DNA from: Methylomonas fluvii
GTDB lineage: Bacteria > Pseudomonadota > Gammaproteobacteria > Methylococcales > Methylomonadaceae
NCBI RefSeq assembly: GCF_014850975.1
Contig: NZ_JACXST010000002.1
Span: 1,674,001-1,738,000 of the forward strand
Direction of reading: 5' to 3'
Length of the DNA: 64,000 nt
Part shown: one piece after another, positions 9,253 to 17,804 of the stretch
How positions within the stretch are numbered: position 1 is the first letter of the stretch
Layout: the number at the start of each line of letters is the position of its first letter
Position numbers and translations under genes: made by a program
The notes under the pieces: model-generated
What the model saw: the letters and a program-made list of their open reading frames with translations, nothing else
Databases searched by the model: none
What the model was told of the DNA's origin: nothing

Positions 9253-9293
9253 ACTCAATTCATTACCATATGAGCGTTCTATTACAGTCAAAC

Positions 9294-11294
9294 TCAAAAC
9301 ACATTCAAATTTTGGTATTTTGCACGAATGACCCCTCCAAGCTTTTTAAAAATTTTAGTTGACGCAGCTGGTGTTAAATGATTATTGTCAGCTGTAATCA
9401 AGCTATTTCCGATAATAAAGCTGCAGGTAGATAAAACATCGACAACATCACATAACTGTTCTTGAATGTCGAAGTAGTCAACATTTTCTTCATTTGCAAT
9501 TTTTTGAATTGCCCTGCGCAAATCGACAGTATTAGAAAGTAATCCGTCTCGCGCAATAGACTGAATCTCATACTCAGTGGACTTCTCATTTGCCTCTCGA
9601 GCAACTATATCAATTAGCTTCTCTTTAAATATAAATGGCTGCCCGACTACTAAAACTGGCTTACCAATTGCCTTCATGTATCTAATAGTTTCCCGGAAAT
9701 TATTATAATCCGGGCCAAGCGACGCAAATATCGTCAAGTCGATAGCGTTTTTTTCAATAAAGTCAAACATAAATTGATTAGATTGAAGGCAGTAATCTAT
9801 TCCCCAATTAACACCAGGCCTACAATTTGACGGTGTTGCTTGAAGAAGATTAAATCGCTCTCTAGGCAAATTCTCGTTCAACCCCATCCAACTATAACTT
9901 GCTACAGAATCTCCCATCAGCAATATATTGATCTTACCATTAACTGGCCGAATACATTCTGCTTGATCAAAGTTTTTAAAATTTGTGAACGAGCAACCTG
10001 GCGCCCGAGGTTTCAAGGTACTTAACGAATCTTTTGTTCCTGATAATAAGTACGAGACATTTTTAGGGAAACGCCATCGCCAACCATTATGAGAGTAAAC
10101 ATGCAATGCTGGAGCTCCAACAATTACTAAAGACAATGAAACAGCAGACCAGAATTTACGTCGCCCGGAGGAAGTGCTTTGAAAATCTATCCTTCTAAAA
10201 GGCGTTTCAACAAATTTGTATAATAAAGCGGCGATAGATATCGATAAAATTAATACAGCGACCTTATCAAGCAAGCTCCATGGCTCCGGTTTTATATATT
10301 TATAAAATACAATCGTCGGCCAGTGAATAAGGTATACTGAATAACTGATTATACCCAAGCCAGAAACTAACCGATGCCTCAAAAGCGCACCGAAAAGTCT
10401 AGATGTTTTTGCACCATATATTATTAACGCGACTCCAAAACACGGGAGTAGCGCAAAAGTGCAAGGATGCTCATCTTTATGCTGGGTAACCGCATACATA
10501 ATTGTTAAAAATCCAATAAATACAGCAGCCTCTTTTACCCAATCAGAACGATTTTGACTGCGTTCAACACCTAATAAAGCAGCTCCCAATGAAAATTCAA
10601 ATATACGAAATGGCATAAGAAAAAACGCTGAGGATTCAACGTTGAAAAACGATGCTGACAAATATAATCCGAGTTTATTTTGAATTTCAAAAATATCATT
10701 GACATAAGCGATATTTAACAAAAAACTAAAAGCGGAAATCAAAAAAAATGCTTGAGTTAAATGCGCCCTTGAGACTCTGCGAAACAAAAATAAAACAATT
10801 ATCGGCCAAATCAAGTAAAACTGTAGCTCGACGCTAAGAGACCAAGTATGCAACGCGGGCTTTAGATAAGCCGCTTTGTCGAAATAGCCAGATTGACTCC
10901 AAAATAATATATTTGACAATCCGACCAAAGCATAAAAAATAGAACCGCCAAGATGTTCAAAATCGTCCGGTCTAAATGATATCTCCGCTATAAAAAATGA
11001 TAAAAAAAGAGTAAACGCCAACGCCGGAAATATGCGTTTAGTTCGTCTAATCAAAAACAACCCATAGTCAATATTTTTTACACGGGACTGATACAGCTCA
11101 TCCAACAACAATCCGGTTATTAGGTAGCCACTTATTACAAAAAATATATCAACACCGATAAAACCGCCCTTAAAGCCAGCGATCTCAAGATGAAATAAAA
11201 CAACCAATATAACTGCGATAGCACGGAGACCATCAATTTCTTTGTAATAAGTGTTTTTCTGCGCGCCCGCAGTGTGCAAAAGCGAACTATTCAA
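9294..11294 (-). CDS. AT3-SGNH fused acyltransferase (OafA/YrhL type)
   Basis: A 666-aa protein with an N-terminal acyltransferase-3 membrane domain (about residues 15-380). DGLRAIAVILVVLFHLE carries the catalytic His, and GGFIGVDIFFVISGYLIT follows. The C-terminal SGNH domain has LLMGDSVASYSW as nucleophile block and DNNHLTPAA as the Asp-x-x-His. Such proteins O-acetylate O-antigens and other glycans, with AT3 moving acetyl across the membrane and SGNH placing it (family knowledge). The start is TTG 11294, 7 nt after a GAGGG site; there is no better ATG nearby. The gene is A+T-rich and isolated between IS sequences, consistent with separate acquisition. Confidence 0.92.
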   Translation of the reverse strand: MNSSLLHTAGAQKNTYYKEIDGLRAIAVILVVLFHLEIAGFKGGFIGVDIFFVISGYLITGLLLDELYQSRVKNIDYGLFLIRRTKRIFPALAFTLFLSFFIAEISFRPDDFEHLGGSIFYALVGLSNILFWSQSGYFDKAAYLKPALHTWSLSVELQFYLIWPIIVLFLFRRVSRAHLTQAFFLISAFSFLLNIAYVNDIFEIQNKLGLYLSASFFNVESSAFFLMPFRIFEFSLGAALLGVERSQNRSDWVKEAAVFIGFLTIMYAVTQHKDEHPCTFALLPCFGVALIIYGAKTSRLFGALLRHRLVSGLGIISYSVYLIHWPTIVFYKYIKPEPWSLLDKVAVLILSISIAALLYKFVETPFRRIDFQSTSSGRRKFWSAVSLSLVIVGAPALHVYSHNGWRWRFPKNVSYLLSGTKDSLSTLKPRAPGCSFTNFKNFDQAECIRPVNGKINILLMGDSVASYSWMGLNENLPRERFNLLQATPSNCRPGVNWGIDYCLQSNQFMFDFIEKNAIDLTIFASLGPDYNNFRETIRYMKAIGKPVLVVGQPFIFKEKLIDIVAREANEKSTEYEIQSIARDGLLSNTVDLRRAIQKIANEENVDYFDIQEQLCDVVDVLSTCSFIIGNSLITADNNHLTPAASTKIFKKLGGVIRAKYQNLNVF

Positions 11295-11420
11295 AGTTAA
11301 GCCCTCGTAAAGTCAAAAAATCAACATTGCCGGAATTAGAAATAATTTCCAACTTTTAATACCGAACCAATGTTGGAGTTTTAATTTTTTTTACGCTCCA
11401 CACTTCTGCATTTCCGTTAT

Positions 11421-12603
11421 GGAACCTCTGAGTAATTGCCGTTTTGAACTGCATCAGTTTGAATAGCCGGTCAAAACTCGAAAAATGACTGGTGATTATC
11501 TTTTTTGTGCTCGCAATGCTCCTTATGTGGTCCATTTTTCAAATAGCAGACGCAATCAGGCTACTACGTTCGTAGGTGTCCCCTCGCAGCACATTGGCAA
11601 TCGCTGTCAGAAAGGTCAAACGGGAGGCGTTTTTGGCTAAGCCGCGATAGCGATTCTTGGCGCAACCAAAGCGGATCTTAATATCCCGAAACACGTGTTC
11701 GACCTTGGCACGACGACTAGCCAGTTCGCGCGCCGCTCGGCGCAGGAGTTGGGCCGCCTCGCTTTCGTCTTGGGTGAGCTTGGCCAGTTTGCCTGGACGT
11801 ATCGCGATCACACAGGCAGGCGGATTTTCACTGGGCATTTCGGGGCGTTTATCCAAGCCCTGATAACCCGCATCGCCGTGGACGAACTGTTCCTCGCCGT
11901 GCAGCAACGATGCTGCTTCCGCGATGTCGCTGATGTTGCCCGAGGTGACTTTGAGGGTATGGACCAAGCCGGTTTCGCTATCGACACCTATGTAAAATTT
12001 GCTGCCGAAAAACCATGGGTTGCCTTTCTTGCTGGCATGAGTCTCGGGATCGCGCGCTTTGTCCTGGTTTTTTGTCGAGGTCGGTGCGGCAATCAGGCTG
12101 GCATCGACGAGGGTACAGGCTTTTAGAAACAGCCCCGATCCGCCAGCGTTTGGTTGATGACCTGGAAAATCTACTCCATCAGCCCGTGCGCTTCCAGCAA
12201 GTGCCGGAACTGCAAAATCGTGCTTTCATCCGGCACCGCTTCTAGGCGGATACCGCAAAAACGCCGCAGCGACTCAATCTCGTAGAGTGCGTCTTCCACG
12301 CCCGGATCGGAGTAGTTGTAAACAATCTGTGCCACGTGAACATGCAGCATGGCATTCAACGGAAACGCTTTGCGCCCGCGTCCTTTACCTGAAGCGTAAT
12401 GCGGTTCGATCTCCGCCAGGATGATAGACCTCGGCAATAAGGCGTCGAGTTGGCCGAGAAACGTCTCGCCCCGGGTGACTTTGCCTTTGTTAGCGTATTC
12501 GGCATCAGCAAAAATGAGCTGTTGGTAAGGGTCCATGCGCGTCGTCTCGAAAACAAGGTGAATGCCGAATTATATCGTTGGTTTGCAATTAATCAGAGGT
12601 TCC
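11421..12603 (-). mobile_element. IS5-type element with defective transposase
   Basis: The ends are GGAACCTCTGAGTAATTGCC at the left and, read inward from the right, GGAACCTCTGATTAATTGC. Flanks are TTAT and TTCA, so no clean target duplication survives. These ends match the two MITE-like repeats and the truncated copy at 30489. The single transposase gene is broken by a stop and a frameshift. Confidence 0.82.
11539..12536 (-). pseudogene. IS5-type transposase, split by stop codon and frameshift
   Basis: The N-terminal part starts MDPYQQLIFADAEYANKGK and runs through FPLNAMLHVHVAQIVYNYSDPGVEDALYEI to LLEAHGLME, where a TAG interrupts. Reading continues as IFQVINQTLADRG, then a one-base shift changes frame before FLKACTLVDASLIAAPTS. 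The C-terminal part, with VHGDAGYQGLDKRPE and VEHVFRDIKIRFG, is intact. The DDE residues are present in pieces, but no single protein can be made. The same family occurs truncated at 30489-31005. Confidence 0.85.
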
Positions 12604-12757
12604 TTCAGGGAATAAATAGCGCCACGGGACTTTAGATATTTCAAAACTCCCTTGAAACTTCTGCCGGCCAGAAAAATATCGCTCTTTGGGAAGCTGATGC
12701 GCCATCTTATAATTGATCGATATTTATCTTTTGTATAAATAAGCTCCTGCCTATTAA

Positions 12758-13711
12758 TCAGGTATCCAAGCGCTCCAATAAACTCCAATATTCTATCAAA
12801 TCATGCGGAAACCGATGCTTTGCGAGAAAAGATTGGCGCATGCCTTCATATTGCGTCAAACAGTCTTGATAGGCCTGGGGCCAATTATTCACCACCCACC
12901 TTAATTCATCTTCCCAGCCAGTTTCATGCAATTGAATACAGCATTCAGCAATGCAGGATCGGTCTTGCGTTCCAATCGAAACCGTCGCTCGGCCGCTACG
13001 CAACGCGGCAATGATACGCATCAGTGAAAGCCAACGCCAATTGGCACGCTGGGGAATGTTCAACACGACGCGTGCGGACTCATTAAGTCGGTCACGCCCC
13101 TTTCTCGGTAAAAAGTTCGAGGTTTGCGCTACCACAAAACGTTCGGCAATCGCCCGTAGCGTTTTATCCCGAAACGCAGTAAGTGCGCCGGAAAAAACGA
13201 CTTCATGCGTCGGGTTTTGACCCGTCAAATCAACACGCACTAATTCGGGAAACGGAAGCGTTCTGACTGTAAGGCCAGGAAACATGCGCTCAGCCCCGAG
13301 TAGCTCTGGCAGATCCCCCAACACAAAAAAAGCCCGGAAATAGGGTACGCAATCCATAAGATTCTTAATTCTTGCAACTTGAGTTGCCGGATGCATGTAA
13401 TCATTATTGCTCCACAATCGGTCACCATGGATGAACAATTCGTTTCCAAGCAGATCAAGGTGCTCGGTCATGATAACGGCTACTCGCTTACCGGTGCGTT
13501 CGCAATAATCGATGAGCGTCCTGCTGGTCATTTCCGAAAAATTCTCGATGACCACATTTAGCGCACTATCCTTTGGGGTTCGCCCCATTGTCACGGAATA
13601 ACCATGTTGCTGCATTATCAGAAAAAAGAACTCGATCTGATCAGTTACGCCTTGTAAAGGATGGTTATATAACCAAAGGTGAATCAGCCGATTCTTGGAA
13701 TGTCCGGTCAT
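12758..13711 (-). CDS. Putative glycosyltransferase-like protein
   Basis: A 317-aa protein without a motif I can name with certainty. The layout resembles GT-B/CgeB-like proteins: an N-terminal half with FFFLIMQQHGYSVTMGR, a linker with FFVLGDLPELLG, then a second half with VVFSGALTAFRDKTLRAI, LNIPQRANWRWLSLMRIIAALRSG and a late acidic stretch. The start overlaps the stop of the 721-aa gene by 4 bp, so the two are translationally coupled. It is the last gene of the wzt-linked operon; IS5 sequence lies 155 bp beyond its end. A role in polymer assembly is inferred from context. Confidence 0.6.
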   Translation of the reverse strand: MTGHSKNRLIHLWLYNHPLQGVTDQIEFFFLIMQQHGYSVTMGRTPKDSALNVVIENFSEMTSRTLIDYCERTGKRVAVIMTEHLDLLGNELFIHGDRLWSNNDYMHPATQVARIKNLMDCVPYFRAFFVLGDLPELLGAERMFPGLTVRTLPFPELVRVDLTGQNPTHEVVFSGALTAFRDKTLRAIAERFVVAQTSNFLPRKGRDRLNESARVVLNIPQRANWRWLSLMRIIAALRSGRATVSIGTQDRSCIAECCIQLHETGWEDELRWVVNNWPQAYQDCLTQYEGMRQSFLAKHRFPHDLIEYWSLLERLDT

Positions 13712-15873
13712 GACAAACTTCGCTTTACAGCCATTCTTACATCCTCAAGCGAGTCGCCGGTATAGAGCTGGCTATAGCCGTTTGTATTTACGCGATTCAT
13801 ATCAAATGCCCCTTCGGCCTGCATGATTGCAAAAAAAGAATTTCCAACACGGATCAAATTGAAGCCGTAAACCCCCTCTTCAATTAACTCAATATTTTCT
13901 TGCGGTACAGTCGATAACTCTTCGACTTTACGCATAATGTCCTTGAGACTGGTTCCTTTGAGGCAAACTTCGTAATCTCCATTGTCTGCACGCACCTTGT
14001 TGAATTCTCCTCCATTCATGGAGATGGCATAAAACTGATGATTGCAACGTATGATGTTCAGTCCATTCAAATCTTGTGAAACAAGTTCAATATTGGCTTC
14101 GGGCTGAGCAATTTTTTGCTCCGCGACTATTGCACTAAAGAATTGTCTCCATGCTCGATATAAACGCCTTAGCAACTTAAGAACTTTGGATGAGAACGTG
14201 TAAACAACAGGAAAAGGCATTAATTTATTGGCTACGACTTCAATAAACCGTTTTGTATTGCGGCGCTCGGCCTCAGTAATTGGGACTCTGAGATAACATC
14301 CGCCCAGCCCTTTTATCTGCGTTGAAAACGCGAGAGGGATGCGCAATGACTGCTCGACATACTCGGCGATCGGAGACCAATCATGCAACCCCACCTTTTG
14401 ATCGCCAGGAGAGGCAATAAAACATCCTCCCATTTCTGTTACGAGCCCTTGACCGGTATTCAATCTCACTACCGGTTGTGGCGGACTCGTGAAAACCCGG
14501 CCCCAATCGCTGTCTTCTATTAAAAGATGATGCATCGCTGGAGGCAAATCTGTTGGCCCATTAGACAGGACACTATCTTTAAGAAAACCCTGATATAAAC
14601 TATATACGTCAGACCAAAAAGCTTCGCTGAATAGGCGCCCAGAAAACTCCTCGCGTGCTTTTCTGCACGCTTTGGCAGACAATGCCTCGTATTTTTTTGG
14701 ATTTTGGAACAGTTTCTTGATGCGCCTTAAGAGTTGTTCAACAAGGGCGTCTTCCAAATCTGAATTTCGAACATAATGATCAATCATTACTCCACATTCC
14801 GGATCCCGTCGCCAATTATTGGCATATACTCCGGATAGGATTATTCCATCCTCCCCATCCACGACATAGCGACTGGTCCCAATGGTATCGGAGACAACCG
14901 GCACAGCACCCGCCTCCATAGCCTGCATGATCGAAACCGAATGCAGGGAAGCGCTGGGAAGCAGCAGAAAATGCGCGGAGCACATTAGCTTCTCTAGTTC
15001 ATATGCCGTCAGATAATCCTCAATCCATATAATGCTATGACCTTCGTGACAGCCCAACCAATCTAAATCAACACCATATTCTCGCAACATTGCATCCGCA
15101 GGGCGCCCGCAACGCATAAACAATCGTTTATTATCCAGATCGAGACAAAAGGCTTGCCAAAAACGCAAGACAATATGCCCGCCGCGCAAGAAAAAATTTG
15201 CAGGGTTCTGATTGGCCGAATTCACAAACAGGAATCTGGTTGACGATAGAGGGCCTTTGGATAATTGTTTATTTTCTTCCGCCCCCCCCATTAAACCAAT
15301 GCGCGACAAACGAAGCTTGGCATCGATGATAGGCGACGCAAAAAAACAGCTCAAATCGGTGATCGTCTCCGGTAAATGAGAAAAAATTCCAAGACACAGC
15401 GGATTTTCGAATATTCCCTTGTAATACGCGCGGACCTGTTCTTGCGATTCCATGCTACCGGTTCCTTGATGCGCAAATGGAAAAAAAACCGGCGCAAACG
15501 ATTCGCAATGAAATACAAAAGGGCGACACAAACTCGGAAACGGCGCAGTGTGATGAACTTCAATCTCACCGGGCAATAAACGGGTTAAAGCCTGATTGGC
15601 GGGCCAATAATGCACAAAGTAATCCTTCTCGATAGGCGATAAGGAAACGTTTTCCAACTTGACGGCATCTTTCGCAACTTCGGCGAGTAAGGTTTCTCTC
15701 AACGCCTCGTCGCCTCCCAAAGACTGCGATAACTCAACGTTATCCCATGCCGCGATATTCAACCAGTCGGGCTTCTCTTCGAACAACGCCCGGTAGAGGG
15801 GATGAAAGCCATTCAGCGGAATATAGTGTGTCAGGCTCCAAGGAATTGCGACATTTAGTATCTGTTCGCTCAT
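13708..15873 (-). CDS. GT4-like glycosyltransferase with C-terminal GxN[LI] repeat modules
   Basis: A 721-aa protein. The central region (about residues 300-350) has a GT-B donor-binding pattern, MQAMEAGAVPVVSDTIGTS followed by VVDGEDG, as in glycosyltransferase family 4. The C-terminal ~120 residues hold two copies of a short module: GLNIIRCNHQFYAI (from about 604) and GFNLIRVGNSFFAIMQAEG (from about 670), each followed by an acidic/serine helix (GTSLKDIMRKV, GDSLEDVRMAV). The same module ends the two neighbouring proteins. The gene overlaps both neighbours by 4 bp. Its donor and acceptor are unknown. Confidence 0.72.
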   Translation of the reverse strand: MSEQILNVAIPWSLTHYIPLNGFHPLYRALFEEKPDWLNIAAWDNVELSQSLGGDEALRETLLAEVAKDAVKLENVSLSPIEKDYFVHYWPANQALTRLLPGEIEVHHTAPFPSLCRPFVFHCESFAPVFFPFAHQGTGSMESQEQVRAYYKGIFENPLCLGIFSHLPETITDLSCFFASPIIDAKLRLSRIGLMGGAEENKQLSKGPLSSTRFLFVNSANQNPANFFLRGGHIVLRFWQAFCLDLDNKRLFMRCGRPADAMLREYGVDLDWLGCHEGHSIIWIEDYLTAYELEKLMCSAHFLLLPSASLHSVSIMQAMEAGAVPVVSDTIGTSRYVVDGEDGIILSGVYANNWRRDPECGVMIDHYVRNSDLEDALVEQLLRRIKKLFQNPKKYEALSAKACRKAREEFSGRLFSEAFWSDVYSLYQGFLKDSVLSNGPTDLPPAMHHLLIEDSDWGRVFTSPPQPVVRLNTGQGLVTEMGGCFIASPGDQKVGLHDWSPIAEYVEQSLRIPLAFSTQIKGLGGCYLRVPITEAERRNTKRFIEVVANKLMPFPVVYTFSSKVLKLLRRLYRAWRQFFSAIVAEQKIAQPEANIELVSQDLNGLNIIRCNHQFYAISMNGGEFNKVRADNGDYEVCLKGTSLKDIMRKVEELSTVPQENIELIEEGVYGFNLIRVGNSFFAIMQAEGAFDMNRVNTNGYSQLYTGDSLEDVRMAVKRSLS

Positions 15874-17804
15874 TTAGGTTTTCTCCGAAACAGACGCGAT
15901 AGGAAACTCGCATTACGAATGTCGAGCTTATTATTCAAGGCCAAAATTTGTTCTTCTTGTTTTTGTAATTCACCTTGCAAGACCGCGTGCTGTTGAATAA
16001 TGCTAGTTAACGTATTCTGCAAACCTTTGACCACGGAGTCCTCAATTTGCAGACTCAATGCCTGTAGAGAACCTTCGATTTTTTCTCCGTATAAACGGGC
16101 CATATCATAAACGTTCTGTAACTGTTCCGATTGCGTTAGGATCGAACGCGCGCAGTCGTCAAGCTGAGCTTGCAAACCGGCGACATTTCCGTTGATATTA
16201 TTCGTCAGGCGAACCGCCGTCGAGATACCATCTATATCATCCATCAGAGTGTCGACGTCCCTTGCCATTAGAATAGTGTCCGGAGTGTAAAGGGACAGCA
16301 AGGTCTGTAAATTTTGCGCTAAATCAATCACGCCAACGGACTGACGCAAAGCGAAATACCGTCCCTTCCAGGCAACCAAATTGAAGCCTTTGTACGCGTC
16401 AAAGAGACAAGGCTCTTCGGATTCCATCCAGTAGGCCAGGGAAACGTTGTTCATCGTGTTGGAATGCAACTCAAGCCCCGCTTGGTTAAGCTGCGCCAAT
16501 TGCCGATCATAAGCCTCACGGCCAATCAACAATACGGACTTTAATTCGGCAAGCGTCGCCGCCGAAGGCAAGCGCGCAAGTTGCTGAGGCACACATTCGT
16601 CCAGAGCAATGACTCCCGCCGAAAGGGGGACGGCATAAAAACGGCTGACATAGCGGACAAGGTTGCAACCCATGAAGTCTTGTTCCACGGTCAAAGGCAT
16701 CTCGTTGAAGTCCTTGGCCGAATACCGCAACGGACGCGATTGAAATTCAGCCACCCGGCTAGGAATCAACGAGTCTCCCCTTACCGTGTAGCCGAAGCCG
16801 GAAAGAACATCAGCGCATCGTTCAGCTAATTCGTCGATCAGGTTTGAGGGCAATTGCGAAAGATAGCCACCAATTCGGCCTTCACGAAAGGTCGCCGAAT
16901 TCTGGTTGAAAACCTGAGCAGCAATGTCTTTGGTAATACCATCCGCCTGTAGTTTTAACTGTATGGCCCAAATCAATTTAAGTTGAGCGCGTGCCGAACC
17001 GCCACCGGCTCGGCCCACCAGTTCCTCGAAAGCAATCGGGATGACATTCGGAAAACTCAGCCATGGCAGAAAACCGCCCACGCGCTGCCGTAAGGAGCCC
17101 AACAGCCATTCGTCGTCTACCAATCGGCGCACTCGATGTTCAAAATCCTCACCGGAAAAATAGCCTGCGAAAACCGTTTTACCTTCGCGATGGTAGTAAT
17201 GCGCCTCAGAGACCAGAATATCCAACGGATGCCGGTAGACAAAGAGTACAGGGGTTTGCGTAACTGGATGGTGCCGATTACCAAATGGCGCTCGGCGCAC
17301 CGAGTCGATAAAGAAATCGCGGGCAACCGTATGTGAGTTACTGTATTCGATACAATACCAAGTGCCTGGCTTGGGAAAATCAGGTATTTGAATACCAGCA
17401 GCATATCCCAACGCTCGAGCAAACTCGTAGGCCAAATGCGTTCCGGCCTTGGGGATAGAAACTATAAACAAGGGTTTGCGACTCATGTGCCAATCACTTT
17501 TCGGCGCAAAAATCCGTACCTGTTGCAGATCCAAACATGCCAACAACAGATCCCCAAGTTGCTCGCCGCGAGTTTCCGTAAACAACAACACGCGAGCTTG
17601 TTTTAGAACTTCCAGCGGTGGAGTGTCCGCGTGTGCAATAACCGATACACCTTCGTTAGCGGCATCGCGCACGATGGTATCCGCAAGCTCGCCGTGACCC
17701 ACAAGATAAACAGGCCCGGTTAATGGCGGATTGTTACGCAAGGCTTCTGCAAAGGCTGGCGCAGTCGGTTCGATAAATCTAAGTTCGCTGCCGTTTCCTT
17801 TCAT
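15870..17804 (-). CDS. Sulfotransferase-domain protein with repeat modules and coiled coil
   Basis: A 644-aa protein in four parts. Residues 1-105 resemble a small nucleotide-binding fold (PVYLVGHGELADTIV). Residues 110-350 form a sulfotransferase-like domain whose 5'-phosphosulfate loop is IVSIPKAGTHLAYEFARAL (about 113-131), with FVYRHPLDILVSEAHYY as the 3'-phosphate region. Two GxNLV modules follow, GCNLVRYVSRFYAVPLSAG (379) and GFNLVAWKGRYFALRQSVG (473). The C-terminus (about 540-644) is a heptad-rich coiled coil. It overlaps both neighbours by 4 bp. It probably sulfates the exported glycan with PAPS, on the cytoplasmic side (inference). Confidence 0.75.
   Translation of the reverse strand: MKGNGSELRFIEPTAPAFAEALRNNPPLTGPVYLVGHGELADTIVRDAANEGVSVIAHADTPPLEVLKQARVLLFTETRGEQLGDLLLACLDLQQVRIFAPKSDWHMSRKPLFIVSIPKAGTHLAYEFARALGYAAGIQIPDFPKPGTWYCIEYSNSHTVARDFFIDSVRRAPFGNRHHPVTQTPVLFVYRHPLDILVSEAHYYHREGKTVFAGYFSGEDFEHRVRRLVDDEWLLGSLRQRVGGFLPWLSFPNVIPIAFEELVGRAGGGSARAQLKLIWAIQLKLQADGITKDIAAQVFNQNSATFREGRIGGYLSQLPSNLIDELAERCADVLSGFGYTVRGDSLIPSRVAEFQSRPLRYSAKDFNEMPLTVEQDFMGCNLVRYVSRFYAVPLSAGVIALDECVPQQLARLPSAATLAELKSVLLIGREAYDRQLAQLNQAGLELHSNTMNNVSLAYWMESEEPCLFDAYKGFNLVAWKGRYFALRQSVGVIDLAQNLQTLLSLYTPDTILMARDVDTLMDDIDGISTAVRLTNNINGNVAGLQAQLDDCARSILTQSEQLQNVYDMARLYGEKIEGSLQALSLQIEDSVVKGLQNTLTSIIQQHAVLQGELQKQEEQILALNNKLDIRNASFLSRLFRRKPK

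Noticed and set aside
11417..12607. Target-site duplication for the IS5-type element at 11421-12603
   Set aside because: Flanks TTAT and TTCA do not match, so recombination or decay must have altered one side. None was annotated.
12570..12788. 72-aa minus-strand frame between the glycosyltransferase-like gene and the IS5 element
   Set aside because: It starts inside the preceding gene at a TTG and ends inside the IS end. It could be a residue of an interrupted gene, but no family supports it.
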